From assembly GCA_964351365.1 (NCBI GenBank), contig CAYGNP010000005.1:43414-107413 (forward strand): a stretch of 64,000 nucleotides of DNA, written 5' to 3'. Under the pieces are notes generated by a model, which saw only the letters and a program-made list of their open reading frames with translations, was not told the DNA's origin and did not search any database. The position numbers and the translations under genes are program-made. The DNA is from UBA1672 sp964351365. Lineage in GTDB: Bacteria; Pseudomonadota; Alphaproteobacteria; Micavibrionales; Micavibrionaceae. Below are positions 52,169 through 60,585 of the stretch, piece by piece. Position 1 is the first letter of the stretch. The number at the start of each line of letters is the position of its first letter.

Positions 52169-53494
52169 ATGCGCGCACCATCAAAAAAATTTATTGTTCA
52201 GAAATTCGCCCTGCTATCTTTGATTGCACTGATAGCGGCCTGCACAGGCGGAACAACCAAACCCTGGCTAGACCAGTCCGGCGGCGCCAATCGTCCTGCA
52301 CAACAATCCCCAAGTGATTTGACCATCATGGGTGTTGACCGCGAAACTCTGACCGCCCCGAACAACGCAACACCATCAAACCCCACCGGACAGCCCGTGA
52401 CAAAAGTCGCCATCCTGCTCCCGCTGACCGGCCAGCACGCCAAACTCGGCCAGGCAATGCTCAATGCGTCCCAGATTGCGCTCTTTGACCTGGGTTATGA
52501 ACAATTCGAACTCCTCCCCAAAGATACACTCGGCACCGCCGAAGGCGCACGCGAAGCCGCGATTGCCGCCATGAAAGACGGCGCGCAAATGGTGCTCGGC
52601 CCCCTCTTCGCCCCATCCGTGCGCGAAGCGCAATCCGTGCTTCAGGGCACCAAAGTCCCCATGATCCCCTTTTCCACCGACTGGACACTCGCAAACCGCA
52701 ACACCTTCCTAATCGGATTTCTACCCTTCGATCAGGTTGAACGTGTCACCCGTTTCGCCGTGGCCAAAGGCTACACACGCCAGGGCGTCCTCAGCCCTCA
52801 AACCAGCTACGGTGATGGCGTAGTCTCTGCATATCAGGCCATATCCCGCTCGGCTGGCGTTGAAACTTTCCGCATCGAACGCTTCAATCTTGACGGTAAA
52901 AATCTCGCCGGCATCATGAGTGTTTTTTCCAACTACGACGCCCGCAAAAAACATCAGGAACAGCAAAAACTTGGCTTCGCTCTCAACGGCACAGACAAAC
53001 CGCCCTTTGATGCCGTGCTTATGCCCGTGGGCGGCGCGCTCGCCCGCCAGGTCGGCAGCTTCCTGAACCATTACGACATGCCCCCGCAACAGGTCAAACG
53101 CCTCTCCACGGGCGTAATCGATGACCCCGCCATCGCCAATGATCGCTCCCTGGAGGGCACATGGTTTGCCGCCCCTTCCCCGCGCGCACTGCAAAAATTC
53201 GAAGATCGCTACACCGGTGTGTATAAATCACCACCCCCGCGAATCGCATCGCTCGCCTATGACGCAACCGCGCTCGCCGCAATATTGGCGCGCATGGGCA
53301 TCCAGAAAGATGGACGCCCCGCCTATGATCATGCCTCCCTCACAAATCCCAATGGCTTTGCCGGTGTGGATGGCATCTTCCGCTTCCGCCCGAACGGCAT
53401 TTCCGAACGCGGCCTTGCAATTTTGGAATTCAGAAACGGACGTATCGTTGAAATAGATCCCGCCCCCAAAACCTTTGAACAACAAGGCTACTAG
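52169..53494 (+). CDS. LpoA-like penicillin-binding protein activator lipoprotein
   Basis: A 441-residue lipoprotein with lipobox LIAAC. After a P/N/Q-rich linker, residues ~70-430 form a periplasmic-binding-protein-like fold (VAILLPLTGQHAKLGQAMLNA, GPLFAPSVREAQSVLQG, MIPFSTDWTLANRNTFLIG). LpoA activates the bifunctional penicillin-binding protein PBP1A in gammaproteobacteria. Alphaproteobacterial relatives are less well studied and lack the N-terminal TPR part, as here. It is divergent from rsmI. Confidence 0.85.
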   Translation: MRAPSKKFIVQKFALLSLIALIAACTGGTTKPWLDQSGGANRPAQQSPSDLTIMGVDRETLTAPNNATPSNPTGQPVTKVAILLPLTGQHAKLGQAMLNASQIALFDLGYEQFELLPKDTLGTAEGAREAAIAAMKDGAQMVLGPLFAPSVREAQSVLQGTKVPMIPFSTDWTLANRNTFLIGFLPFDQVERVTRFAVAKGYTRQGVLSPQTSYGDGVVSAYQAISRSAGVETFRIERFNLDGKNLAGIMSVFSNYDARKKHQEQQKLGFALNGTDKPPFDAVLMPVGGALARQVGSFLNHYDMPPQQVKRLSTGVIDDPAIANDRSLEGTWFAAPSPRALQKFEDRYTGVYKSPPPRIASLAYDATALAAILARMGIQKDGRPAYDHASLTNPNGFAGVDGIFRFRPNGISERGLAILEFRNGRIVEIDPAPKTFEQQGY

Positions 53495-53503
53495 CAGCGC
53501 GTC

Positions 53504-53896
53504 GTGACAACTCTAACCCACAATAAAAAATACATCACCGCCCTCGCCCTCCTTGCGATGGCCCTATCCCTGCTTGCAACCATCACCCCGCTCTGGGCTA
53601 AAAATAACGCCGGCACATCCATCCTGATCTGCACGGCCTTTGGCTCAAAAACCATCACCATCGACAAAAACGGCAACGAATTACCCGACCTGCCACAAAT
53701 CCCTGCGCACGCCAAAAATAATTGCGCCTTGTGTTTGGCGGCTTCCGCTCTGGCCACTCTGCCCCCCAGATCAGCGCACTTTGCGCTAAAAACAGATCAA
53801 TCGCGCGCATCAGCGGTTTTTACTCTCGCGCAAAACCCAATCACTTCACCTCAATCAAACGCGAACGCCATCCGCGCACCGCCCAGCCTTTCCTAA
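53504..53896 (+). CDS. DUF2946-like small exported protein
   Basis: A 130-residue protein starting at GTG 53504, 9 bp after the LpoA-like gene. It has one N-terminal hydrophobic segment (~10-31), ILICTAFG and a NNCALCLAASA block. Cysteines at C44, C74 and C77 resemble DUF2946 proteins, which often accompany copper or metal-responsive outer-membrane genes. The downstream gene encodes an exported His/Met-rich outer-membrane protein, which fits, but the metal link is inference. Confidence 0.6.
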   Translation: MTTLTHNKKYITALALLAMALSLLATITPLWAKNNAGTSILICTAFGSKTITIDKNGNELPDLPQIPAHAKNNCALCLAASALATLPPRSAHFALKTDQSRASAVFTLAQNPITSPQSNANAIRAPPSLS

Positions 53897-53948
53897 AATT
53901 AAAAAACAATCAATTTCAATTTTTTTAAATACGGAAAGGTTTTCAACC

Positions 53949-55013
53949 ATGAAAACATCATTAAAACTCTGCCTTCTCGCAGGCGCCCTGACACTGGCCT
54001 CAAACGCAAACGCCCAGGGCCCTGACCATCATCACCAGGACGCACCACCCGCCCCTCTGGAAATCATGGGCGACCATACCCACGCCAAAGGCGAATGGAT
54101 GCTCTCCTACCGATCATCCTTCATGCACATGGACGGCAACCGCCGCGGCAACAACAATATATCCCCGGCGCAAATCGCCACCACCATCACCAACCCCAAT
54201 GCACCACCGGCAACCGTGCGCGTTGTGCCCACGCAAATGGACATGACCATGCATATGGCCGGTGTGATGTACGGCGCGACCGACAAACTCACCCTCATGG
54301 CGATGGCCATGCATATGCACAAGGAAATGGATCACATCACCTTCATGGGCGGCTCCGGCTCAACCCGGCTTGGCACCTTCACCACCAACACCAGCGGTTT
54401 TGGCGACACCACCTTTGGCGGCACATACAAACTGATAGAGCGTGACAACCACACCATAAACCTCAATATGGGCCTCAGCCTGCCCACCGGCTCGATCAGG
54501 AAATCAGACACCGTCCTCGCCCCTACGGGCGCAAGACCGCGCCTGCGCCTGCCCTACGCCATGCAGCTCGGATCGGGCACCTATGATGCCCTGCCCGGCA
54601 TAACCTATGCAGGGTATGACGGTGATTGGGGCTGGGGGGCGCAGGGCTCCGCCATTCTGCGCCTGCAAAGCGAAAATGACGAAGGCTATCGCCTCGGCAA
54701 CGCCTACACCCTCACCGCTTGGGGTGCGCGCCGCCTCTCAGACGGCCTCAGCGTAAACGCCCTCCTTTCCGGTGAAACCAAAGGCAAGATCAAAGGCTCT
54801 GACCCGCTCATCACGGCGCCCGTCACAACGGCAAACCCTGATAATTACGGCGGAGAGACCCTTGAACTTGGCCTGGGGGTCATCTACGAGCCAAATTATG
54901 CCAAGGGTCTGGAGCTCGGCATCAATGCCCGCACACCCCTCTATCAAAATCTGAACGGCGTGCAGCTAGAGCGTGATTTTACCCTCACCGCCGGACTAAC
55001 ATTCCGATTCTAA
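53949..55013 (+). CDS. Exported outer-membrane beta-barrel-like protein, His/Met-rich
   Basis: A 354-residue protein with a signal peptide (ending NANAQG). The mature N-terminus is His-rich (DHHHQD, GDHTHAKG) and Met-rich (MDMTMHMAGVMYG, MAMAMHMHKEMDH), as in metal-associated outer-membrane proteins. Alternating amphipathic strands run to a terminal FRF, typical of a beta-barrel. It is 52 bp downstream of a DUF2946-like gene with AAAGG before the ATG, so the pair may handle copper or a related metal. No transporter or sensor is nearby to fix this. Confidence 0.7.
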   Translation: MKTSLKLCLLAGALTLASNANAQGPDHHHQDAPPAPLEIMGDHTHAKGEWMLSYRSSFMHMDGNRRGNNNISPAQIATTITNPNAPPATVRVVPTQMDMTMHMAGVMYGATDKLTLMAMAMHMHKEMDHITFMGGSGSTRLGTFTTNTSGFGDTTFGGTYKLIERDNHTINLNMGLSLPTGSIRKSDTVLAPTGARPRLRLPYAMQLGSGTYDALPGITYAGYDGDWGWGAQGSAILRLQSENDEGYRLGNAYTLTAWGARRLSDGLSVNALLSGETKGKIKGSDPLITAPVTTANPDNYGGETLELGLGVIYEPNYAKGLELGINARTPLYQNLNGVQLERDFTLTAGLTFRF

Positions 55014-55044
55014 CCGATTCGTTTTGTGGCCATAAATAACAGAT

Positions 55045-55070
55045 ACGCACCTGATTGATTTCAGGTGCGT
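55045..55070 (+). terminator. Perfect hairpin after the outer-membrane protein gene
   Basis: ACGCACCTGA and TCAGGTGCGT pair perfectly over 10 bp around a 6-base loop, 31 bp after the stop. The following bases are TCACATAATAATAATC, not a clean T-run, so it may be a weak terminator or a transcript-stabilising hairpin. Confidence 0.5.
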
Positions 55071-55275
55071 TCACATAATAATAATCACTTAAATTAAAAA
55101 GAAAACATTATAAAATATTGTTATAAAACAAAAATTATATATGAAACGAATGCACTCAAAAAACAAAAAACCGCCCCTTGCAAACCCCAAAAATTTCAGG
55201 CATATTTTTACACATCCTAATACGACACGATAAGTTTTGTTCTGCGCAAACCGCGCTTAAACGATGGAGAGAGAC

Positions 55276-55875
55276 ATGCCCGCCGAAGCAACCGCAAAAA
55301 AAGGCCGCCCACGCAGTGAGAAATCACGCAAGGCTATTCTGAACGCCACCAATAAATTACTCTTGCAAACCTCCGTACAGGAACTCAGCATCGAATCCAT
55401 CGCGAAAAAGGCAAAGGTTGGCAAAACAACAATTTACCGCTGGTGGCCAAACAAAACGGCTGTGGTCATGGACGCACTGGCAAACCAGCCGGGCATGCAA
55501 ACACCCCTGCCCACCGCCTCCAGCCACCGCGAAGCCATCACCATGCAGCTCGATAAACTCGTGCGCCTGGTCGACAGTAATAACGGCAAAACCATCGCCC
55601 AGCTCTTCAGCGAAGCCCAGGCCAGCAAAGTGTCATTGGAAATCTTCAAGGATAACCTCCTCGAACCCCTCATGGACGCCATCCGCTACAGCATCGATGA
55701 AGGCCAGAAAAATGGCGAATTCCGCACCGATATCGACGCAACTCTTGCCATTGATATGCTCTGTGGCCCGATCTTCTTCCGCCTGATGGCCCACCCGAAA
55801 GATCTTGATGACGAATTCGGCGAGAGATACTCAAGCGAAGCCATTAAAATCATGGACCCCTCCAGCGCGAATTAA
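55276..55875 (+). CDS. TetR-family transcriptional regulator
   Basis: A 199-residue repressor-type protein from the ATG at 55276, placed behind GGAGAGAG; the ATG at 55264 is poorly positioned. The N-terminal helix-turn-helix is clear: AILNATNKLLLQTSVQELSI, then SIAKKAKVGKTTIYRWWPNKTAVVMDAL. The ligand-binding C-terminus (~75-195) ends MLCGPIFFRLMAH. Its stop overlaps the stop of the convergent gene by four bases. Its target is not evident. The outer-membrane gene upstream is the nearest candidate. Confidence 0.9.
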   Translation: MPAEATAKKGRPRSEKSRKAILNATNKLLLQTSVQELSIESIAKKAKVGKTTIYRWWPNKTAVVMDALANQPGMQTPLPTASSHREAITMQLDKLVRLVDSNNGKTIAQLFSEAQASKVSLEIFKDNLLEPLMDAIRYSIDEGQKNGEFRTDIDATLAIDMLCGPIFFRLMAHPKDLDDEFGERYSSEAIKIMDPSSAN

Positions 55876-56735
55876 AACCCTACGGAAGTCATGAATTCCT
55901 GAACATCAGGGTCTTGTGCCTCATGCCCCTTCTTATCTCTAACCGTATCAAACCAGCCGAATACCCGCGGCTGAGCAGAATAGGACCCATCCCCTCCACG
56001 CTGAAAATGAGTATTGGCAAGCCAGCTAAACCGGTCTTGAAAAGGGCAACTTGTGATACCACTATCTGTTACCGCCCGAAAAGCTGATTCTGCATGAATT
56101 CGGCGTAAACCTTCACCCATGTGACGCCCCTCCAGCGGGCATCCCTGCGCATTTGCGTCCTCCACGGCTTTTGAACGCGCTGCATAAAGCACAGCGACAT
56201 GAAAAAGCCCACCATCTTTTATCGGCTCAAACGCGTCTGCAATTCTAATAGCGCGGGGTGAAAAAATTTTTCTAAGAAAATATCTTCCATCAGAATCCAG
56301 AACAAGGCGTCTATAAAACTCAAGAAATGCCTCCATAGCCCGAAACGCCTCTTCAATTTCCGGATTCTGAAGAGCAGCTTTTTGTGCTATTTCTATCTCC
56401 TCTGCAGCCATGGGGTGTTGCCCAATTTGGATAACCTTGCGGCCACGCTCATCTGTAACAGACTGCTCTGGCTTTAAGGCTGTAGGTAAAAAAACGCCCC
56501 CAATTGCACGCTGAGGGCTACTAGGATGATCGGCAGGCGCTATCGACATTACTGGAGTAATAACAGATCTTGCCAACCACACACAGGCGGCGTCAAGCAT
56601 CAAATCCTTTGGCATCAATATACGCAAAACCTCCGCAAGCTCATCGGGTTTTTCCTCGTAAACACGATCAACGGCCTCACGAATACGCCCCTTAACACGG
56701 GCTATACCATCAAATGTCATTCGATTATTATACAT
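55872..56735 (-). CDS. Unknown protein, paralogue of the product at 58747
   Basis: A 287-residue soluble protein without recognised domains. The central and C-terminal parts (QNPEIEEAFRAMEAFLEFYRR, DGRYFLRKIFSPRAI, FHVAVLYAARS, GCPLEGRHMGEGLRRIHAESAF, ITSCPF, LANTHF...GSYSAQ) align block by block with the 325-residue product at 58747-59724. Both lack signal peptides and membrane segments. The start shown has no good Shine-Dalgarno; M6 (ATG 56720) is possible. It converges on tetR. Confidence 0.65.
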   Translation of the reverse strand: MYNNRMTFDGIARVKGRIREAVDRVYEEKPDELAEVLRILMPKDLMLDAACVWLARSVITPVMSIAPADHPSSPQRAIGGVFLPTALKPEQSVTDERGRKVIQIGQHPMAAEEIEIAQKAALQNPEIEEAFRAMEAFLEFYRRLVLDSDGRYFLRKIFSPRAIRIADAFEPIKDGGLFHVAVLYAARSKAVEDANAQGCPLEGRHMGEGLRRIHAESAFRAVTDSGITSCPFQDRFSWLANTHFQRGGDGSYSAQPRVFGWFDTVRDKKGHEAQDPDVQEFMTSVGF

Positions 56736-56778
56736 CTACAAATAATGACATAACAAAAACCTAATGCGCAATGAAAAT

Positions 56779-57240
56779 TTACCACGCTCCCGTATTCCCC
56801 ATGCTCGCCCATGGCTCCGCTGGCGCCAGAGCCTCCCCCCGCTGCAACAGCTCAATCGAGATATTATCGGGACTACGCACAAACGCCATATACCCATCGC
56901 GCGGCGGACGGTTAATCACCACCCCCGCATCCATCAACGCCTGACATGTGTCATAGATATTATCCACGCGGTACGCCAGATGCCCAAAATTCCGGCCCTC
57001 GCCGTACTGCTCGACATTTCCATCCTCATCCGGCCAGTTATACGTCAGCTCCACCATCGGCGCCTTATTCGCCCGCGCCGCCGCTTCATCGCCTGGCGCT
57101 GCCAGAAACACAAGCGTAAATTTCCCCGCCGCAACCTCTTTGCGGCTGATCTCAACCATCCCCATCTTGCCGCAGTAAAAATCGAGCGACACATCCAAGT
57201 CCCGCACCCGCACCATCGTGTGTAAATATTCCATCGCCAT
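56779..57240 (-). CDS. gloA: Glyoxalase I-family protein (lactoylglutathione lyase)
   Basis: A 153-residue vicinal-oxygen-chelate protein from the ATG at 57240, placed 6 bp behind a full AAGGAGG. It shows YLHTMVRVRDLDVSLDFYCGKMGM, VELTYNW, GHLAYRVDNIYDTC and MAFVRSPDNISIELLQRG, with the metal-ligand H and E positions of glyoxalase I. The enzyme would convert the hemithioacetal of methylglyoxal and glutathione to S-lactoylglutathione. Related VOC enzymes cannot be fully excluded. Confidence 0.88.
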   Translation of the reverse strand: MAMEYLHTMVRVRDLDVSLDFYCGKMGMVEISRKEVAAGKFTLVFLAAPGDEAAARANKAPMVELTYNWPDEDGNVEQYGEGRNFGHLAYRVDNIYDTCQALMDAGVVINRPPRDGYMAFVRSPDNISIELLQRGEALAPAEPWASMGNTGAW

Positions 57241-57316
57241 ACTTATCCTCCTTATCTGAACTAATTGCCCCCATCCTATTGGCGCACAGATAAAAATCAA
57301 CTAGACTCACACATAA

Positions 57317-58621
57317 ATGTTAGATGAATTCGAAAAAACAGATCCCCTCATGACCCTGAACACCATCATAGAATGGTGCAGCGCCTTTTTCACACAGCCC
57401 AATACGATGTATCAGGGCATCATCATCATCATCGCCTTCGTGATCGGCTTCACCCTTCACCAGATTCTAAGAAACCCCGCACGCGAATATATCGAAAAAT
57501 CCGACTGGCCTAGCCGCATCAAACGCATGGCCAATAATCTGCGCCGGCTGCTCTTCCCTTTCCTGACATTGAACGTCATGTTCATCCTCAGCAAAATCGC
57601 AGGTTCAGACATCATGCACGTCAACGTCACCCTCCTTGATGGCATGATGAAAATCATATTCGCCTGGATCGTCATCCGCATCCTTGTGCAACTGATCGAC
57701 AATAACGCCGTGCGTAACGTCTTTGCCATTACCATCTGGGCGGTCGTCGCCCTCAGCATTGCCGGACAACTCGAATACGCCGCCCAAACCTTGGACTCCT
57801 TCGGCTTCACAATCGGTGATTTCCGCCTCTCTGCTTTGGCCGTCATAAAGGGCGCGTTCTATCTCTTCACGCTTCTTTATTTTGCTACCTTCGTGTCCTC
57901 CTTCGCCGAGCGCCGCGTATTAAAAATCAATGGCCTCACCCGCTCCTCACAGGTACTCATCGCCAAAATTGTGCGCGTTGCATTGGTGGTCATCGCTCTG
58001 CTGATCGGCATAACCAGCTCCGGCATAGACCTCTCCCTCTTCGCCGTCTTTGGCGGTGCCATCGGCTTGGGGATTGGTTTTGGCCTGCAAAAGGGAATCT
58101 CGAACCTCTTCTCCGGCATCCTTCTGCTCACCGACCGCTCCATCAAGCCCGGCGACGTCATAGAGCTTGAAAACGGCACCTTCGGCTGGGTGAATCACAT
58201 GGCCGCCCGCTACACCGAAATCGTTAGCCGCGACAATAAATCCTACCTTATCCCGAACGAGGAATTCATCACCCAGCGCGTTGTAAACTGGAGCCACGGC
58301 AACTCCCTCATCCGCCTCGAAGTCTCCTTTGGCGTCCACTACAAATCAAACCCGCACGAGGTCAAAGAGATCGCCGAAAAAGCCGCCGCCGAGGGACACG
58401 AGCGCATATGCAAAAACCCCGCACCCGTCTGCCACCTCACCGAATTCGGCGACAGCGCCCTGAATTTCAAACTCCGCTTCTGGATCACCGACGCCGAAAA
58501 AGGCATCACAAACATCCGCGGCGAGGTTATGCTCGCCCTGTGGGACGCCTTCAAGGAACACGGCATCGAAATCCCCTACCCCCACCGCGAAGTTTACATC
58601 CATCAACAAACCACCGCCTGA
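57317..58621 (+). CDS. MscS-family mechanosensitive channel
   Basis: A 434-residue membrane protein with about six hydrophobic segments before the channel core. The pore helix and beta domain are clear: LFAVFGGAIGLGIGFGLQKGISNLFSGILLL, then SIKPGDVIELE...GWVNHMAARYTEIVSRDNKSYLIPNEEFI. The C-terminal MscS domain ends near PYPHREVYI. It is larger than E. coli MscS (286), with extra N-terminal helices. Such channels open under membrane tension during osmotic downshift. It is divergent from the glyoxalase-family gene. Confidence 0.92.
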   Translation: MLDEFEKTDPLMTLNTIIEWCSAFFTQPNTMYQGIIIIIAFVIGFTLHQILRNPAREYIEKSDWPSRIKRMANNLRRLLFPFLTLNVMFILSKIAGSDIMHVNVTLLDGMMKIIFAWIVIRILVQLIDNNAVRNVFAITIWAVVALSIAGQLEYAAQTLDSFGFTIGDFRLSALAVIKGAFYLFTLLYFATFVSSFAERRVLKINGLTRSSQVLIAKIVRVALVVIALLIGITSSGIDLSLFAVFGGAIGLGIGFGLQKGISNLFSGILLLTDRSIKPGDVIELENGTFGWVNHMAARYTEIVSRDNKSYLIPNEEFITQRVVNWSHGNSLIRLEVSFGVHYKSNPHEVKEIAEKAAAEGHERICKNPAPVCHLTEFGDSALNFKLRFWITDAEKGITNIRGEVMLALWDAFKEHGIEIPYPHREVYIHQQTTA

Positions 58622-58637
58622 CACAATTATTACCTCT

Positions 58638-58685
58638 GTCATTCTGAGCCGCCCCCCTCGTCATTCTGAGCGCAGCGAAGAATCT
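58638..58685. repeat. GTCATTCTGAGC...GAAGAATCT dispersed repeat, second locus
   Basis: GTCATTCTGAGCC and GTCATTCTGAGCGCAGCGAAGAATCT in tandem, separated by a short C-rich stretch, just after the MscS gene. The same unit and the same spacing style occur at 49220-49265, and a degenerate form at 63953-64000. Confidence 0.7.
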
Positions 58686-58746
58686 AAATCGTCATTGCAA
58701 CCGCAACAAAACACCCACACAAGCACCACTGGCATATATGTACCAC

Positions 58747-59724
58747 TTATAGTGCGGGCGCAGCGCTCACATCAGAATTCTCAAGCCTCATCGCATATTG
58801 CGGATAACGCTCCGGATATAGAATCCCCATCACCATATTGAAAAATCCACCCAATTCCTTTTGCGCTCTTAAGCTACCATCCGGCTGCTCCGCCCAGCGC
58901 GTATTCCACAGCCGCGCAAAACTGCCCTCACTCTGCGCCGCGCTCCACGGGCAAGTAACTATCTTTTCCGCTCTATACGCAGTAAACCCTGAATAATCAC
59001 CAAACAACCCCGCAACCCCCTGCGCCAGATCCTTACCCACCAGCGGACGATTTTCGTCCCGCGCCCGCTCTATACCCGGCGACAACGCCACCCCTAACGC
59101 GCCAATATGAAAAAAATCATTGCTAGATGATGCAGCTATATAAGAGCTTAGCCGATCTAAAAACCTTTCCGAATAAGACTCCGAAGAAAAATTACCATCC
59201 CCATCCCTTACAAAAGCATTAGTTACATTCAAATACTCTATAATAAAAGACTGCATTACACGAAAGGTCTGCTCAATTTCTGGAAACTTTCGTGCATTTT
59301 TCATCGACACACGAAGCTGCTCCTCTGTTTGCGGATGAAAATTAATCCTCCTGACATACCCCCGCTGAATCGAAAAGATATCCTTCGGATCAAGTGGGAA
59401 TCTCGAAAACTCACTCCTCGATAAAGCACTTAGCGGACTCATAGCATGATTATCAGGCACAATTATAGCCACGGAATTCATCCTGCTTGTATTCTCATGT
59501 AAAAACCAGGCACCAAAAGCCTCTACCGCCGCAGGCGGCATTAAAAGCTCAAGAAGCTCTTTTTTTCTGGGATCACCAACAATATAACGGTTATCAAATA
59601 AATACTCTTCTTTCTGCCGCAATACCTCAAAAATTCGAAGAATCTGCGCCTCAAACGCCGCGAAAGCCGATCCGGAATAATTATTTTTAACAGCCACATT
59701 ATTACTCATGCCACAATATGACAT
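58747..59724 (-). CDS. Unknown protein, paralogue of the product at 55872
   Basis: A 325-residue soluble protein. Blocks shared with the 287-residue product at 55872: FPEIEQTFRVMQSFIIEYLN, DGDGNF, FFHIGALGVALSPGIERARDENRPLVGKDLAQGVAGLF, FTAYRAEKIVTCPWS, LWNTRWAEQPDGSL and ELGGFFNMV. The N-terminal third is less similar. I recognise no domain. It shares a short intergenic region with the divergent small gene at 59815. Base composition is a little AT-rich in the middle. Confidence 0.65.
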   Translation of the reverse strand: MSYCGMSNNVAVKNNYSGSAFAAFEAQILRIFEVLRQKEEYLFDNRYIVGDPRKKELLELLMPPAAVEAFGAWFLHENTSRMNSVAIIVPDNHAMSPLSALSRSEFSRFPLDPKDIFSIQRGYVRRINFHPQTEEQLRVSMKNARKFPEIEQTFRVMQSFIIEYLNVTNAFVRDGDGNFSSESYSERFLDRLSSYIAASSSNDFFHIGALGVALSPGIERARDENRPLVGKDLAQGVAGLFGDYSGFTAYRAEKIVTCPWSAAQSEGSFARLWNTRWAEQPDGSLRAQKELGGFFNMVMGILYPERYPQYAMRLENSDVSAAPAL

Positions 59725-59814
59725 AATATGAAAATCCGCGTCAACCGCTCTCTTCTTGACATTATAGGAATATTAACCTATACTACAGCTTTCACCTCTA
59801 ACGAAAGCCCCACC

Positions 59815-60144
59815 ATGAACGAAGACATCCAAACCCCCGACTACACAGACACAGAGCTCGAAAAAATCGTCAATAGCGATAAACGCCTGCTCTCCCTCAT
59901 TCTCGGCAAGAACATGCGCTACACCAACAACATCGATGATCTCGCCGGAACCATGCGCCTTCAGGCTCATTTGCTCGATCAGACCTTTCAGGAATTTATC
60001 TTCAACATCGATTTAAACGACAAAAGCGCCATCGCCACTTATGCCGCCGCACTTAAGGCGCAAAATCAATACCGCATGACGGCCATGTCCCTGCGCCAGC
60101 TCGTTCATGACGAACAAAAAGAACAGCGCAGATATGACCGTTAA
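59815..60144 (+). CDS. Small acidic protein of unknown function
   Basis: A 109-residue protein from the ATG at 59815, preceded by GAAAG. A longer frame back to 59728 adds an unlikely hydrophobic leader. It is acidic and helical (ELEKIVNSDKRLLSLILGKN, YAAALKAQNQYRMTAMSLRQLV). It overlaps the next gene by 11 bp. Small gene pairs of this sort, with a basic GPKTPxGKA partner, occur in many alphaproteobacterial genomes and often look phage-derived. That link is inference. Confidence 0.6.
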   Translation: MNEDIQTPDYTDTELEKIVNSDKRLLSLILGKNMRYTNNIDDLAGTMRLQAHLLDQTFQEFIFNIDLNDKSAIATYAAALKAQNQYRMTAMSLRQLVHDEQKEQRRYDR

Positions 60145-60493
60145 ATCAAGGGGTTGGCCGCCAAAACGCCGCGCGCAACAAGCAAAAAGATGCAAGCAAA
60201 CAAAGCCATGGCTCAAAACCCGCGGCCCCAAAACCCCTGCGGGCAAAGCCAAAGTTTCGCAAAACGCGCTGAAACGTGGCATGCGCTCCGCCGCAATGCG
60301 CACAATTTCAAGGGTTCTCGCCGCGCAGCGCCGCTATATTTCATGGGTAAACGCCCTCATCCGCCTCTTGAAATATCTTAAACTAAACCGCAGCCCACCA
60401 AGAACCCTGCTCAAGCGTCTCGTACACTTCGCTCCCAAAACCCAATTAACGCGACGCCCGCCCCTGTGTTTTCGCTGTGACCGCTGTGGTTAA
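60134..60493 (+). CDS. Small basic GPKTPxGKA-motif protein
   Basis: A 119-residue, very basic protein. KTRGPKTPAGKAKVSQNALKRGMRS matches the short motif (GPKTPEGKARSSxNALKHG) of a widespread uncharacterised, probably phage-derived family. The start is ATG 60134, overlapping the preceding gene by 11 bp. The last ~18 residues (RRPPLCFRCDRCG) are encoded by the dispersed CTGTGACCGCTGTGG-type repeat, so the original C-terminus may have been replaced. Confidence 0.55.
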   Translation: MTVKSRGWPPKRRAQQAKRCKQTKPWLKTRGPKTPAGKAKVSQNALKRGMRSAAMRTISRVLAAQRRYISWVNALIRLLKYLKLNRSPPRTLLKRLVHFAPKTQLTRRPPLCFRCDRCG

Positions 60494-60518
60494 AAAAACC
60501 TCTACGAACTCTGTAGCC
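60473..60518. repeat. Dispersed CTGTGACC...GTGGTTAAAA repeat
   Basis: TCGCTGTGACCGCTGTGGTTAAAA followed by CCTCTACGAACTCTGTAG, related to the stretches at 22231 and 41151. It overlaps the 3' end of the small basic gene and precedes the ahp terminator. Confidence 0.45.
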
Positions 60519-60519
60519 C

Positions 60520-60557
60520 AAAAAAACGCGCCCTCGGCTCAAAGCCGAAGACGCGCT
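60520..60557 (-). terminator. Rho-independent terminator of ahpC-ahpD
   Basis: On the - strand AGCGCGT and a CGGCT/AGCCG stem fold against CGCGTT, followed by TTTTTT. It lies about 30 bp after the ahpD stop. Confidence 0.85.
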
Positions 60558-60585
60558 TCTCTGTGGAGAGAGAGGAACCAGATAT

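Noticed and set aside
56764..57225. 153-codon + strand ORF opposite the glyoxalase-family gene
   Set aside because: It is the antisense shadow of a well-supported gene with a full Shine-Dalgarno. Its translation is Arg/His/Pro-rich, typical of antisense frames.
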